A DNA stretch of 64,000 bases. It comes from CBDHFF01 sp965262395 (GTDB taxonomy: Bacteria; Pseudomonadota; Alphaproteobacteria; Rickettsiales; Anaplasmataceae). Position 1 is the stretch's first letter; every line of letters begins with the position of its first letter. The position numbers and the translations under genes are program-made. Shown here in pieces: positions 27,950 through 37,977 of this stretch. Under the pieces are notes generated by a model. That model was not told where the DNA came from. It made no database searches and saw nothing but the letters and a program-made list of their open reading frames with translations. The DNA is taken from the NCBI GenBank assembly GCA_965262395.1, contig OZ253531.1, positions 186,001-250,000 of the forward strand, given 5' to 3'.

Positions 27950-28910
27950 TGCCAATGTGTCAATTTCTGTCGCTAGATCTGATATCTCTTTTTTGTTTTG
28001 CACTCGCTCATTTTTTTTGCATATTGTTCAGCAACTGAGTTTGGAAAAGAGCGTGTATCCTCTTTCATAGTGTGTAATTTTTCTGCCAATGTTTCAATTT
28101 CTGTCGCTAATCTGATATCTCTTTTTCTGTTTTGCACTCGCTCATTTTTTTTGCATATTGTTCAGCAACTGAGTTTGGAAAAGAGCGTGTATCCTCTTTC
28201 ATAGTGTGTAATTTTTTGCCAATGTATCAATTTCTGTCGCTAGATCTGATATTTCTTTTTCTGTTTTGCACTCGCTCATTTTTTTTGCATATTGTTCAGC
28301 AACTGAGTTTGGAAAAGAGCGTGTATCCTCTTTCATAGTGTGTAATTTTTCTGCCAATGTATCAATTTCTGTCGCTAGATCTGATATTTCTTTTTCTGTT
28401 TTGCACTCGCTCATTCTTTTTGCATATTGTTCATATTCAGCAACAGATCCTGGCAGAGAGCGTGTATCCTCTTTCATAGTGTGTAATTTTTCTGCCAATG
28501 TGTCAATTTCTGTCGCTAGATCTGATATCTCTTTTTCTGTTTTGCACTCGCTCATTCTTTTTGGCAGAGAGCGTGTATCCTCTTTCATAGTGTGTAATTT
28601 TTCTGCCAATGTGTCAATTTCTTTCGCTAAATCTGATATCTCTTTTTCTGTTTTGCACTCGCTCATTCTTTTTGCATATTGTTCATATTCAGCAACAGAT
28701 CCTGGCAAAGAGCGTATATCCTCTTTCATAATGTTTAATTTGATTAATAATGACCCATTTTCCATTGATAAATCTAATACATCTTTTTCTGTTTTGCACT
28801 CGCTCATTTTCTCTGTGTATTGTGCAGCAACTGAGTTTGGAAAAGAGCTTATAACCTTTTCCATAGTGGATAATTTTTGTGACAATGTTTTGATCTCTGT
28901 CGCTAAATCT
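27950..28910. repeat. 45-aa coding repeat array, part translated and part decayed
   Basis: About seven units of 134-141 bp. On the minus strand each codes a unit with the core SECKTEKEISDLA and LAEKLHTMKEDTRS. Unit boundaries can be followed by ATAGTGTGTAATTTTT at 28067, 28201, 28335 and 28476. The 28067-to-28201 and 28201-to-28335 steps are 134 bp, one short of 45 codons, so the frame is lost. Units left of 28199 are untranslated. Confidence 0.88.
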
Positions 28911-30934
28911 GATATACCAACTTTTGTTGTGGATCCATCTATTCTACTTTTGTATTGTTCAGTAATTGAACTTGGAAAAGAACTCACATCCTTTCGCATA
29001 TTTTCCTTCATATCGTGTAATTTTTTAGTATCAAATTCCTTCTTTAATTTTCCAACCTCCGCTATAAGGGATGATCTACTTTCTGCTGTTTTGCACTTAC
29101 TCATTTCCTCTGCATATTGTTTAGCAGTAGATTCTGGAAGAATGCTCATAGCATCTGCTAGAGTTTTTAGCTGAGTTTCTGTAGAACTGTCCAATACATC
29201 TACTAATGTCTTTATATCATTTTCTTGGGTTGTAGCTAATTTAACAGCTATTAGCTTTTTTGCCGCAGCTTCTTTATTTGTGCCTTTAATAATTGCGCTC
29301 ACTGCTTTCCATTCATTGTCTTTCTTTATAATATTTTCATTTGCATTCTGAACCTGCGATAGTTCCGCTTCTCCAGCTATACCTGCAGCTATATGTGCAT
29401 TTATGGTTGCAGATTTTTTCTCGAAGAATTCTTTATCATCGATTGAAATTTCTTGATTATTCTCTTGATAGTTTTTCAGAAGATCTATGAATCTCTCTGT
29501 TCCTGCTTCTTTGATGAATGCTGTTTTTTCTATAGTGTGTAATTCATCCAAAATAGAGATTTCTACCTCTAATTTTTGCTTTTTCATCTCTAAATCTTGC
29601 GTACCAACTTCTAGCTTCTGATGTATTGCGTTTGAGGCCAATGATCTAGTATCATTGCTATTTTCCCTATGCTGTTCTGCTAGTGGAGTTTGTTTTGTTA
29701 TTTCCTTTATTTCCTCCGTCACTTCTTTTAGTTCATCTTTTTTGTGTTTTATTGTACCGCTGAAACTACCTCCGGGATGTAGTGATTCATCTAATTTCAC
29801 ATATTGCGACCATGCTTGTCCTACATCTTTCTGTATGGTATTGAATTCTCTTCTTGCAGCTTCTGAGGTATTCTCTGGTTCTGCCTTTTTTTCTTCTGTG
29901 GTATTGACTATTCCTAGCTTTACCAGTTCCTCTTTTAATTTTTCCTGTTTTGTCTTTAGTTCTTCTGCTGTAACTTTTGCGGCCTCTACATATGTTAGAT
30001 CTCTTGTGAAATCTAGCTCTGGATTTGATGGTTCTGAGGAGTTTGCGTCTTGTTTAGCTCTTTCTGCATCGTGTTCCTCGCGAGCATATGTACTCTTATC
30101 ATATGACTCTTGCCATAGTCCATGGAGCTTCTCTGCCGTATCTAGGTATTCTGCAGATGTAGACTGATGTTGTTCTATTGATGCTTTAATGAGCTCTTCA
30201 GTAGTGGATCCTTTTCCATTTTCTTTTGCCTTTTCTATCAATACTTCCTGAACCTTAGAGAGTTTTGCCTTCATTATATCGAGCCTTTCGAGCTTTATTT
30301 CCTCTCTTGTCTTTTTTTCCTCTCCGGCTTCAATTCCAGTTGGGATTTTAGATGGAATCATTATAGAAATAGTGCTTTTAGATTTTGCTTCTTTATCAAA
30401 TAAAGCACCACTTATCGCAGCATCTGCGTTGCGCATATGATCATATTTTCCTGCTTCAACCACAGAATCTTTCCTAGAGACTATGGGTTTAGACTCAGAT
30501 ATGGCTTCTTTTCCTGCTTCAACCACAGAATGTTGCCTAGAGACTATGGGTTTAGACTCAGGCATGGCTTCTTTTCCTGCTTCAACCTCAGGCTCTTGTG
30601 CATAGAGTACGGGTTTAGGTTTAGATATGGCTTCCGACATCCCTGATTGTCCAAAAGATTCAGAATCATAAGAATCCAAAGAAACTTGAGATGGAGATCG
30701 ACTTAATTCACCATCATCAAATCCAGAATCATTAGATTTTACAGAGTTTTGAGATGAAGATCGACTTAATTTGCCATCATGAGAACCCATAGAATCTTGA
30801 GATGGAGATCGACTTAATTTGCCCTCATCAAGTCCAGAGCCCAGAGATGAAGCATGTTTTAATCTATTTTGTTCACCATAACTAAGTGTATTATGGTTTT
30901 CCACTACTCCTCCTCCCTCACTGTTGTTACCCAT
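28199..30934 (-). CDS. Coiled-coil repeat protein with Ser-Arg-rich N terminus (911 aa)
   Basis: Not recognised. The frame opens at TTG 30946, but ATG 30934 (MGNNSEGGGVV) is preferred because GGAG lies seven bases upstream. The N-terminal 150 residues are Ser-rich, with repeated LSRSPSQ/LSRSSSQ motifs and two to three copies of ESKPIVSRxxSVVEAGK. The central part is charged and helical. The C terminus is the array of about 45-residue repeats. The final residues FLAKNYTL are out of the repeat's normal frame: in the last unit a base is missing from the TTTTTCTGCC context, so translation stops early and further repeats to about 27950 are lost. No signal peptide or membrane span is seen. It is convergent with the 963-aa gene and divergent from the gene at 31365. 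Effector-like by composition only. Confidence 0.8.
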   Translation of the reverse strand: MGNNSEGGGVVENHNTLSYGEQNRLKHASSLGSGLDEGKLSRSPSQDSMGSHDGKLSRSSSQNSVKSNDSGFDDGELSRSPSQVSLDSYDSESFGQSGMSEAISKPKPVLYAQEPEVEAGKEAMPESKPIVSRQHSVVEAGKEAISESKPIVSRKDSVVEAGKYDHMRNADAAISGALFDKEAKSKSTISIMIPSKIPTGIEAGEEKKTREEIKLERLDIMKAKLSKVQEVLIEKAKENGKGSTTEELIKASIEQHQSTSAEYLDTAEKLHGLWQESYDKSTYAREEHDAERAKQDANSSEPSNPELDFTRDLTYVEAAKVTAEELKTKQEKLKEELVKLGIVNTTEEKKAEPENTSEAARREFNTIQKDVGQAWSQYVKLDESLHPGGSFSGTIKHKKDELKEVTEEIKEITKQTPLAEQHRENSNDTRSLASNAIHQKLEVGTQDLEMKKQKLEVEISILDELHTIEKTAFIKEAGTERFIDLLKNYQENNQEISIDDKEFFEKKSATINAHIAAGIAGEAELSQVQNANENIIKKDNEWKAVSAIIKGTNKEAAAKKLIAVKLATTQENDIKTLVDVLDSSTETQLKTLADAMSILPESTAKQYAEEMSKCKTAESRSSLIAEVGKLKKEFDTKKLHDMKENMRKDVSSFPSSITEQYKSRIDGSTTKVGISDLATEIKTLSQKLSTMEKVISSFPNSVAAQYTEKMSECKTEKDVLDLSMENGSLLIKLNIMKEDIRSLPGSVAEYEQYAKRMSECKTEKEISDLAKEIDTLAEKLHTMKEDTRSLPKRMSECKTEKEISDLATEIDTLAEKLHTMKEDTRSLPGSVAEYEQYAKRMSECKTEKEISDLATEIDTLAEKLHTMKEDTRSFPNSVAEQYAKKMSECKTEKEISDLATEIDTLAKNYTL

Positions 30935-31364
30935 TTTGTACTCCAATATTCAACGCTTAGACAGATTAGTTGAGTTATAACATTAATATATTAAAAAATT
31001 GTATATTGCTCTTCTTGTTCTTGAGTAAGAAATTATACTTTTGAAGATGTATGAGCCAATACTATCTCAGGTTTATGCTTGCATGCATTAATGATTGATT
31101 TTCTCTAAATTCTTCCTGTAGTTTATATTTTATATATATTGTGATTGTTATCAATAATATTTGACGGTGTATTGTGTATATCTTAAATTGACTTTGATAG
31201 GTAAGGGCAGTGCTGTGAATATAAAAATAGCATTAAATCATTAGCACTACTTATGTTTTGAAAGTTGAACACATATTGACATATTCATGATAATTTAAGA
31301 TAATATGATTTGGCTTATATTATTTTTGTAAAGAACTAGATTATTCTATAAATTTCAGCAGGTT
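30935..31364. other. Divergent promoter region
   Basis: No gene is seen. It separates two divergently transcribed genes. A clear rightward promoter lies at 31276-31304; I do not find an equally good leftward one. Confidence 0.5.
31276..31304 (+). promoter_or_regulatory. Sigma70-type promoter
   Basis: TTGACA at 31276-31281, 17 bases, GATAAT at 31299-31304. It would start transcription near 31311 for the gene at 31365. Confidence 0.65.
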
Positions 31365-32948
31365 GTGAAAATAGAAATGGCAGAACTAGGAACAAATACA
31401 GATAAGCTTATATTGCATCAGCATCGTAATACTAATGGGGAAATGGTTGAGCCTGTTGCTCATCCAGTAGATCCACCAGTAGATCCAGTAGAACTACCAG
31501 ATGAGCTTATATTGCGTCCGCATCGTAATACTAATGGGAAAATGGTTAAGTCTGTTGCTCATCCAGTAGAATCACCAGTAGAATCACCAGTAGATCCACC
31601 AGATGAGCTTATATTGCATCAGCATCGTAATACTAATGGGGAAATGGTTGAGTCTGTTGCTCATCCAGTAGATCCACCAGTAGAACTACCAGTAGCATCA
31701 GAGAGCAATTTAACACCAAAGGAAGCACCATGCGCTATGACAACAAGGAATATAGAAATAAGCTTTAGTGCAAGAGAAAACCATCAATTAGTAACGTATA
31801 TAATCGATGCAATTTATTATCATTTATTGAGTAAGGTTCAAAACTATGCAGAAAATAGTAATAAGCCAATATTGCAAGCAATCATAATTACTTATGGTCT
31901 CCTACAGCAGGCAATAGCAAGATGGGATAAGGATAATAAAAAGACACCTGCTGTTAGTAATGATACACTAAGCATAAGAGATAGAGCATATTACCCAGAC
32001 AAGTTAAAATTGATAGTAGGTTACATGTCCAATAGACAAATGCTTCGGGTGAGTTTGCTGGAGTACATTGGCAGTTATAATGATTCTACTAAAAACTCTT
32101 GGGAAATTATAAGGAATTCTATAAGTAATCCTCCTAGCTTATTAGAGCTAGAGAAAGCTTGTGATCATGCAGAAGATGGTGCAAAATCAATATTGATACA
32201 TGTTATGTCAATGATGTTTGAATGCAAAAGTGCTAAGTATGTAGCAGTGGATGTGCCATTATTTCCTTATACTGCATTATTGTTCGTGATAAGAAATCTT
32301 CTTTGTACAAGGTATGCTTTATGCAAATGGGAGGTAGATGAACCCACAAAAAATCTGTTATATTGTACAATGATGAAAAGTGATCGTGATACGAGCTTTA
32401 GTACCCCTCAAACTATCATTCATGACCCTAGTTTAACCGATTGTTATGCATTAAATAGAGCATTAAATAAGGGAATAATGAAAAGGCTCGTTGAATTATT
32501 ACATCAAAAACTTAGAGAGCACCTTAATCTACCAGAAACAAAAATGACAAGACAACCCTATTATGACATTGAGACACCATTACTCAATTCAAGATTGAAT
32601 ACTAAGTTTCAGCGGTTAGAGGTAATAGGTAAAACATATAAATTTTCCTGTGGAATTGATGCCCCAAACACTACATTACACAGAGTAGGAAGCATGAAGT
32701 TTGATTGTTTGGCATTATGCAATAATACTTTAGCTACTTTGTTCATATATTTAGATCTTGTGGCAGAGACTATGCTTATACATCAATCTAAATATTATGA
32801 TGATCTTCAAGGACTATCAGTCAAAGACATTTTTAATAAAACGCCGTATTTATCCGAATGGCTACAAACAGAGTTAAAAATCTTAGTATTACAAGGAATA
32901 GCTATCCTATCCCAAGAAGATATAGGCGTTGCAACGATCAGCAGATGA
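31365..32948 (+). CDS. Unknown protein with N-terminal Pro/Val repeats (527 aa)
   Basis: Not recognised. Start is GTG 31365, or ATG 31377 (MAELGTNTDK). The N-terminal 115 residues hold three copies of a unit reading ELILHQHRNTNGEMVE (DNA units near 31404, 31503 and 31606), separated by short proline-rich links such as HPVDPPVDPVELP. From residue 125 on the protein is helical, without a signal peptide, membrane span or recognisable catalytic motif. Its helical part (for example PLFPYTALLFVIRNLL) is loosely like the helical regions of the proteins at 33519 and 42740, so it may be a distant member of that family. This is by eye only. Confidence 0.72.
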   Translation: MKIEMAELGTNTDKLILHQHRNTNGEMVEPVAHPVDPPVDPVELPDELILRPHRNTNGKMVKSVAHPVESPVESPVDPPDELILHQHRNTNGEMVESVAHPVDPPVELPVASESNLTPKEAPCAMTTRNIEISFSARENHQLVTYIIDAIYYHLLSKVQNYAENSNKPILQAIIITYGLLQQAIARWDKDNKKTPAVSNDTLSIRDRAYYPDKLKLIVGYMSNRQMLRVSLLEYIGSYNDSTKNSWEIIRNSISNPPSLLELEKACDHAEDGAKSILIHVMSMMFECKSAKYVAVDVPLFPYTALLFVIRNLLCTRYALCKWEVDEPTKNLLYCTMMKSDRDTSFSTPQTIIHDPSLTDCYALNRALNKGIMKRLVELLHQKLREHLNLPETKMTRQPYYDIETPLLNSRLNTKFQRLEVIGKTYKFSCGIDAPNTTLHRVGSMKFDCLALCNNTLATLFIYLDLVAETMLIHQSKYYDDLQGLSVKDIFNKTPYLSEWLQTELKILVLQGIAILSQEDIGVATISR

Positions 32949-33518
32949 TATTAATGTAGAGAACGATCATAATATTTGCATATAACTTAAGTAATATGTA
33001 TTGGAATCTTATTCCTGACATCAAGGATGAATATTGCATCAGTTGAGTGCTGCTTTTTAGATTGCACGCATTATTGTGCATGAGCATTGACGTTGAGATA
33101 TATACGCTTGCTTTATTTGTACATCGCATGAATGCTATTATTTACTCTTGCATTTTGCATGCGTGTGTTGGAGTACACTAAGATTAAGTTCTACAATAAA
33201 TTGTACGCATATTAATGCTTTTTTCTCTGATCTGACCTTGTCATAGCAATTAACATTATTTGCTGTATAGATTGTTTTTATCTCTTCTTGTTGTGAGTTT
33301 ACATTACAGAGATATTTTGCCATATACCAAGATATTGGCCAGGAACTTACGCAAAACCTTCATTAATATTGGCATGCTAGCGCCCTAGGCTCAGCTATCT
33401 CGCATAAATTAGTTAGATTATTATTAATGAACAATAGTTAATAATTTAACTACTCTTGTAGTGAAGATATATTTGGTTTATAATACTAACAGTTGTTGAA
33501 TAATTTATATAAGAATTG
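32949..33518. other. Intergenic with promoter for the next gene
   Basis: About 570 bases with no supported gene on either strand and no RNA gene. It contains the promoter at 33456-33484. Confidence 0.5.
33456..33484 (+). promoter_or_regulatory. Sigma70-type promoter
   Basis: TTGTAG at 33456-33461, 17 bases, TATAAT at 33479-33484. About 35 bases upstream of the ATG at 33519. Confidence 0.6.
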
Positions 33519-36050
33519 ATGAATACTTTTTTATCGGAATTTCAAGATGCTGACACTCTCATAGGAACGTTTGAGGAGGAAGTAGGTCTAGAGTTTTCTA
33601 ATCAATTTAAGGGTGAGCTGTCGTTCAATAAGCGGGATGATTTAGTGCAACGAGGGGGGCAATACATCGTACCAAAAGCTTCAGTAATTTTGTCTGCTAT
33701 GAGTAGGAATAGTAATTTGAGTATGAATGGGCGCATTAGTTTCAAAGAAGACCAGCAGTACATATATAAGCGGCATCAGATAAATCTTGACGGACCTATC
33801 ATTGATAGGGGTGTAGATGATACCTATAGGTATTCCGTAGCAATGACAGGAAAAATCTATACTGCTCAGACTGGTAATAATTGTGAGTATAACATCACAG
33901 CTAACCTTCTATTACTTAAAGATACTATTATTGATAAGGATAATAGTATACGCAATAAGGATAATAGTATACGCACGTTTTATTGGTTTGTAGGAACGAT
34001 AGAATATGAGGTCATGAGTGCAGTAAAACAAGCGTCACTTATATCTTGTAAGAATCCTAGGCTCAAGTGTCGTTCCCTCACAAAAAACCCAAGGTCTGCT
34101 CAAAAGACATTTTCTGCAATGGCCACAGAGCCCTTAATACAGATGCTGTTAATATTTGATTCATTGCAGTCGGCTAAAAAAGAGAATTCCGTTGTGCAGG
34201 CTCCCGTTGTGCAGGCTCCCGTTGTGCAGGAAGCAAGGAAAGAATTAGGCAAATCTGCTACAGAAAATTCGCTTCAAGAAAATAATTGCCTCTATAAACT
34301 GAACTTAGGAAAAAGGACGCGCGAACCTATAGATGAGTATGGAGAATGTACGTCCTCTTATCAGAGACATAAGCGTAACCTAGACAGTCAATCAACCACT
34401 TATGCTGCAGAGGATCTGAGTGCAATGGAGGACTATTCAAGAGAAGGGTTATTCGGACCTGTTGCAGGAGATATTGATCCAGGCAGAGAGTTATTAAGAC
34501 CTATTGCAGGAGAGAGTGAGTTAGAAGAAGATTTATTTAGATTTGTTGTAGAAGATAGCAATATAGGATCTATACCACTTAGTTGGGATAATTTTATTGC
34601 ACATTCTTCTGCTACAATGAGCATGAAAGACACAAGCAATCAGGCCGCATTGCATAAAACGATGAATATGTCAATACCGGAGCTGGTAGAACAGCTAGCG
34701 CAAGCAGAACGCTTGCGGGAGCGTAAGGAAAATGACTTCATTATGGATGATAAACCCCATAATACAATGCCTGTAGAAAAGCTTCATTCAGGCAGGACGT
34801 GCTACGACCATTCTAAAGCTAAAGAGCATGACAAATATGAAACTACATTGTATGGGAGAACACAGCCTGACATCCAAACATCAATTAGAGTGGATGGATG
34901 TATAGATTACAAAGATTATCTGGCCTATGAACCACAAGATGATACTGATACAAAAAATACTCCCCTTGCTCAGACTGAACCTGTTCTCTGCGGGCATTAT
35001 ACGCCCTGCATTACTATAGGCTCTGTCAGAAAGGTTGATTTCGCTTTTTTATTGCATTCTAACCAAATTACAACAGGTTTTCAGGCACTCCCGGTACATG
35101 ATATTATACTAACTTTATATAAGTTTTGCGGGCTCACGGGATTCCAATCTGATCAGATAGTACCTATGGGAGATGATATTAATCATGATGCAGTACGAAG
35201 ACTAATCATAGTACAGACACTATATTTAAAAAAACTAAAGGTGATGGGCTTAGCTGTGGAAATCATAACTTCATTATGGCAAGGTGGTCGGATTGAAGGA
35301 CAGGTTAACGAAGAGTCATATGCGCGTATAACAGGAATACTGACATCATTGCAGGTGAATATTGGACGATCGATCAAGAATTCTAGAACTTCTTTAAGTA
35401 AGATAGGTACATCACTCAGGGGCAATCTTGTAGGTCCAACAGCAAAGGATTCAATGTCTGAAAAACGTGCTAACAGCTACTATAAGGCGAGAGCATATAT
35501 TACAGCTGTGGAGGAGGTGGCCATACCTACAATAGTGGGTAGTGCTCTCTACTTAATAGGAGCGGCTCACGGTGAGGATAATAAGATTACTGAGAAGCAG
35601 GTAGGGTTGTTCTTAGATCACAGAAGACTCGCATCGCTCATAATTGCTTATTATAATATTGGTGTGTGTGCAGAATGTCACACATGTATATGTCTTAATG
35701 CCGATAATATCCAGAGATCTATTACTGTATTTAGTGAGGATGGCATGAACAGGAGTGACATTCAGTGTGTTCCGGATAAGCCATGTAAGGCTATATTTTC
35801 TGATTTGTTAAGTAAGTTTGAAATTTTCTATTGGGCTCTTAACACTCTGCACGAGCGAAGGAAGAGTATTTGTGATGAGTTCCCTCATGGTGGAACAAAA
35901 GTGAATGATTTGCCACAGACTAAGTTTGCTGATTCTGGCGTGAAACATGGTACCGCTACTCCTTTAGATAGTATGGATAGACAAGCCGAATATTTTACTC
36001 CAGACGTAACTCAAGAGTGTAAAGAATTCATTCAGGGCTTTATACTTTAG
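33519..36050 (+). CDS. Unknown protein of the 33.5/41/47-kb family (843 aa)
   Basis: Not recognised. Start is ATG 33519, directly after an in-frame TTG. The N-terminal 170 residues look beta-rich (NGRISF, AMTGKIY, ITANLLLLKD, FVGTIEYEV) and resemble the first 160 residues of the two minus-strand paralogues at 41267 and 47341. A duplicated hexapeptide DNSIRN/DNSIRT and three copies of PVVQ(A) show small repeat expansions (33943-33977 and 34195-34230). Basic clusters GKRTRE and RHKRN are about 25 residues apart near residue 270. The middle has two similar acidic units (GPVAGDIDPGREL and RPIAGESELEEDL). The C-terminal 350 residues are helical and include AYITAVEEVAIPTIVGSAL, similar in pattern to VARKYFLPLILENVL of the paralogues, plus a Cys-rich patch CAECHTCICL. 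Effector-like; function unknown. Confidence 0.75.
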   Translation: MNTFLSEFQDADTLIGTFEEEVGLEFSNQFKGELSFNKRDDLVQRGGQYIVPKASVILSAMSRNSNLSMNGRISFKEDQQYIYKRHQINLDGPIIDRGVDDTYRYSVAMTGKIYTAQTGNNCEYNITANLLLLKDTIIDKDNSIRNKDNSIRTFYWFVGTIEYEVMSAVKQASLISCKNPRLKCRSLTKNPRSAQKTFSAMATEPLIQMLLIFDSLQSAKKENSVVQAPVVQAPVVQEARKELGKSATENSLQENNCLYKLNLGKRTREPIDEYGECTSSYQRHKRNLDSQSTTYAAEDLSAMEDYSREGLFGPVAGDIDPGRELLRPIAGESELEEDLFRFVVEDSNIGSIPLSWDNFIAHSSATMSMKDTSNQAALHKTMNMSIPELVEQLAQAERLRERKENDFIMDDKPHNTMPVEKLHSGRTCYDHSKAKEHDKYETTLYGRTQPDIQTSIRVDGCIDYKDYLAYEPQDDTDTKNTPLAQTEPVLCGHYTPCITIGSVRKVDFAFLLHSNQITTGFQALPVHDIILTLYKFCGLTGFQSDQIVPMGDDINHDAVRRLIIVQTLYLKKLKVMGLAVEIITSLWQGGRIEGQVNEESYARITGILTSLQVNIGRSIKNSRTSLSKIGTSLRGNLVGPTAKDSMSEKRANSYYKARAYITAVEEVAIPTIVGSALYLIGAAHGEDNKITEKQVGLFLDHRRLASLIIAYYNIGVCAECHTCICLNADNIQRSITVFSEDGMNRSDIQCVPDKPCKAIFSDLLSKFEIFYWALNTLHERRKSICDEFPHGGTKVNDLPQTKFADSGVKHGTATPLDSMDRQAEYFTPDVTQECKEFIQGFIL

Positions 36051-37034
36051 CGCCAATTGATACAAACACTCGCAATATTTTATCTGCTTCAGCTCTAGAA
36101 ATACGTTCAGATAAATTTATCTTTATCGACATATATCTCTTTCATTTATTAGTTAATGATAGAGATACATAGCTCATGATGCAGCAGCATGCATCACCTA
36201 TAATCTTCCAGATGAATTGAATATTTTCAGCTAATTAAGGTATTAGAAGGGCTAAAATCTATAACCTATAAGGGGTGAAGATCGCTTTCAGCAAAGGAGA
36301 GTGCATTATTTACAAAATACGACTTTCGATCAGCAGTAAGCCCGGTGTTAATAGGGTTTGCTGCTCGCTTTCAGCAAAGGATCTGTCATTCTTGGAAGTA
36401 TAACAGAAAATCTGTTGAAACCCTGCTGTTCATAGGGCTTAGGCTTATCTTCAGTAAAAAGTCTTAGGGTTTGAAGATACTAAAGGATAAGGAGTAACAT
36501 TTAACGCTGATAATAGGCACGTTACAAAACCTAAGCGTCTTGCTTGATCACATTAAAAAATACTGGGTGCTCTAGATTCTCTGAACAAACAGATTATGAA
36601 AAGTAGGGCAATGTATTGTCCTGAAGTATAATTACAAGTAAGTACGCTAATTATCTATATTTTATCAAATTATGTCTACAATTTATAAGTACATGGCATG
36701 TCTGTTCTATGAATTATTTCTACATAGAGCATTTTTTCATAACTTTTTATATATAGAAGGTGACTAACTTTTATCACAAATCATATATAGATTTATGTTA
36801 GTTTTGTATCTGCTATATACGGTTTTTCATAATTTCGCTTCTGGCTTAGGAAGCTATGATTTAGCACCTTCTGCTTACATTATTTCCTGAGTCCTCAGAC
36901 TTGGAGGCAGCTAACGGCAGCACCAACTCCACTCTTTCTTGGCTGTTGACCCTGCCGCAAAGAGTTAAATAGTAGGCCAAAAAATATAGCAAGATTGAAC
37001 TATTTATTGCATAACCTGTCTTAAATAATCGGGG
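36051..37034. other. Large gap with repeats and an element shared with 58 kb
   Basis: Nearly 1 kb without a supported gene. It holds a twice-occurring CGCTTTCAGCAAAGGA (near 36285 and 36364) and an element at 36697-36833 that recurs in inverse orientation at 58279-58424. The rest looks like decayed sequence. Confidence 0.55.
36697..36833 (-). repeat. Dispersed element, copy 1 (inverse of 58279-58424)
   Basis: On the minus strand this begins AAAAACCGTATATAGCAGAT, close to AAAAACCGTACATAGCAGAT at 58279. It stays recognisably similar to TAGAAATAATTCATAGAACA (TAGAAATGATTCATAGGACG at 58 kb), with a few gaps. In the 58-kb copy the element lies immediately before the HTH/integrase pair, so this copy may be a relic of another such module. 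Confidence 0.75.
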
Positions 37035-37973
37035 TTAGAGTGTGGCATACTCACAGGTTCTGTCAGTGATAGCTTCATGTGCTCTAATAGCCGGAGTAGC
37101 AAGCATTTCTTGCTCTAAGCTTCCAGTTGAAGATAGACTTGTAGGGGGTGCATTAGGCTGAAGAGAATTTTGCCCTATTTCTACAGAATTATCTGTGGAG
37201 TCATCACACTTAATTTTTAGAAATTGCTTTATTTTTTTATCTATTCTCTTTGGATCGTCCCCAGTACCAGGGTTTTCTTTGAGAAGTTCATCAGATATTT
37301 GATTCATTAGTAACGAGATGAGTGTTGGGCTTATTTTTTCTTGCAGTTCACTTTTTTCTTTCAATATTTTCAATTCTTTCGTTGTGTTGTCCTTCTGAAG
37401 TAGTGCTTGAGTGCACGTATTTAGATAACCAATTCTTCTATGCACAGTACTATATAAATGAGGAAGATCTCTTTGCTCTGATATATGAGTATCTCTGAGG
37501 GCAGTAAGCGCTAGTCTTAGTCTATAAAATTGGGCAATAATTTTCTCATAATTGAGAGATAATAGCCCATCTGGTATACTATACGTTCCATTATTAGGAT
37601 TTTTCCTGATATAGGTATCTATTACTGAGAAGGCCTTAGGTACTTTACTTGCGTCTATTGAGATATTCTCAATAGCATAGTCAAGTTTACATTGACAGTC
37701 AGCATCTAATGTTTCCGTTTCAGCTATCTTAGCACGTATCTTATCAAATAAAGTTTCACATGTTTGAGTACTTTTTGTGATATCTGAGTCCAATTCTTTT
37801 CCATTTTCTAACATCTGTAATACGTTCTCCAGTATAAGTGGTAGAAAATATTTTCTTGCTACGTACGTAATTAATAAGATGTGATACGGATACAAATCAC
37901 TGGTTTCGTGTGATTTAATTGCTTGTATTTTACAATTTAGCAGACGCTGTATAGTCCTCATTACTGTTAACAT
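37035..37973 (-). CDS. Locus A, C-terminal fragment (312 aa)
   Basis: Helical fragment starting MLTVMRTIQRLLNC. It lies directly after the stop of the 690-aa fragment in another frame, and its frame is open across the junction (readable back through REKRDNKM-type sequence), so the two were probably one gene. The segment YPYHILLITYVARKYFLPLILENVL matches in pattern three segments of the 1533-aa paralogue (for example YIIFQIIFLLEDYFIP). The C terminus (ATPAIRAHEAITD) resembles that paralogue's QSPVMRATCDE repeats. No enzymatic motif is seen. It may be translated on its own from ATG 37973, but I regard it as part of a broken gene. Confidence 0.6.
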   Translation of the reverse strand: MLTVMRTIQRLLNCKIQAIKSHETSDLYPYHILLITYVARKYFLPLILENVLQMLENGKELDSDITKSTQTCETLFDKIRAKIAETETLDADCQCKLDYAIENISIDASKVPKAFSVIDTYIRKNPNNGTYSIPDGLLSLNYEKIIAQFYRLRLALTALRDTHISEQRDLPHLYSTVHRRIGYLNTCTQALLQKDNTTKELKILKEKSELQEKISPTLISLLMNQISDELLKENPGTGDDPKRIDKKIKQFLKIKCDDSTDNSVEIGQNSLQPNAPPTSLSSTGSLEQEMLATPAIRAHEAITDRTCEYATL

Positions 37974-37977
37974 TTTA

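Noticed and set aside
28266..29174. 302-codon open frame on the plus strand
   Set aside because: It is the antisense of the 45-aa repeat array of the minus-strand 911-aa gene; its length is a by-product of the repeats.
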